The notes under the pieces were generated by a model that worked only from the letters and a program-made list of their open reading frames with translations, made no database searches and was not told where the DNA came from. Below are positions 12,773 to 12,919 of a stretch of 12,919 nucleotides of DNA, piece by piece. Each line of letters starts with the position of its first letter. Position 1 is the first letter of the stretch. The translations under genes were made by a program, and so were the position numbers. The DNA comes from Nitrospirae bacterium CG1_02_44_142 (GTDB lineage: Bacteria > Nitrospirota > Thermodesulfovibrionia > Thermodesulfovibrionales > UBA1546), in assembly GCA_001871685.1 (NCBI GenBank), contig MNVK01000070.1, positions 1-12,919 of the forward strand, in the 5' to 3' direction.

Positions 12773-12919
12773 AAGAAACTATTCTATTAATTGAAGACGA
12801 AAAGCTGATGAGGGTTACTCTTGAGGACGCCCTGAGGACAGCAGGCTATGAAGTCACGTCCTTTGAAACAGGGACAGAGGCCTTGCGTTCCCTAAAAAGT
12901 CCCGACCGGGTCGGGGCCG
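12769..12919 (+). CDS. Response regulator, N-terminal fragment
   Basis: The first 50 residues of a receiver domain, cut by the window end. The opening KETILLIEDEKLMRVTLEDA shows the acidic pair Glu9-Asp10 that binds Mg2+, and GYEVTSFETGTEAL is typical of the next strand and helix. The phospho-acceptor Asp should come just after the window. Its start overlaps the kinase stop in an ATGA, so translation is coupled and the pair is cognate. The last residues, SPDRVGA, are encoded by a palindrome and look foreign to the domain. The output domain is not visible; an NtrC-type ATPase is a guess from the kinase class. Confidence 0.9.
   Translation, partial: MKETILLIEDEKLMRVTLEDALRTAGYEVTSFETGTEALRSLKSPDRVGA
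12901..12915. repeat. Palindrome inside the response regulator gene
   Basis: CCCGACC (12901-12907) and GGTCGGG (12909-12915) are perfect 7-bp arms around one base. It falls at the end of helix 2 of the receiver, just before the strand with the phospho-acceptor, and the window ends 4 bp later. It may be part of a longer repeat. Confidence 0.65.

Overview
The window looks like chromosomal DNA of an uncultivated, anaerobe-type Gram-negative bacterium. Nitrospirota (Thermodesulfovibrio-like) is my best guess and a Desulfobacterota-type organism the alternative. This is inference from gene style only: a myxobacterial-type HRDISPQN Ser/Thr kinase, a stand-alone IMP cyclohydrolase, a small RRM protein, a periplasmic-binding-protein/histidine-kinase/regulator set, and many dispersed short repeats. 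No rRNA, tRNA, CRISPR array or transposase gene was found.

Layout. (1) Bases 1-284: C-terminus of GMP synthase (guaA). (2) 314-5122: a clear sigma70-type promoter, a leader with a terminator-like hairpin, then a tight plus-strand run: an internally deleted NYN-domain gene, farnesyl diphosphate synthase (ispA), DXP synthase (dxs) and a membrane Ser/Thr kinase. ispA and dxs form the isoprenoid core. (3) 5123-5310: repeat-rich gap with an inverted repeat and a pair of exact 15-bp repeats that may be an old insertion-sequence end. (4) 5311-8607: radC followed by three purine genes, an IMP-cyclohydrolase-only purH, purD and purE. With guaA at the left edge, purine synthesis is a theme of the region. 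(5) 8608-8978: non-coding or decayed DNA with a minus-strand terminator. (6) 8979-9308: a minus-strand RRM RNA-binding protein with a roughly 100-nt structured leader. (7) 9427-12919: a divergent plus-strand operon with a double PhnD-like periplasmic binding protein, a membrane histidine kinase and the start of a response regulator. It reads as a three-component sensory system with no transporter genes beside it.

The most unusual signal is not a gene. At five places there are short tandem arrays with a 7-bp period, each with a different unit sequence: two inside dxs, one over the radC stop, one over the purH stop and one between purD and purE. A 9-bp-period array and several perfect palindromes lie inside the kinase, the binding protein and the response regulator. 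Many keep the reading frame and so add repeat-coded peptides to essential enzymes, or form gene ends. Heptamer arrays recall the STRR repeats of cyanobacteria, and in-frame palindromes recall Rickettsia palindromic elements. The combination of several unrelated units sharing one period deserves a genome-wide look.
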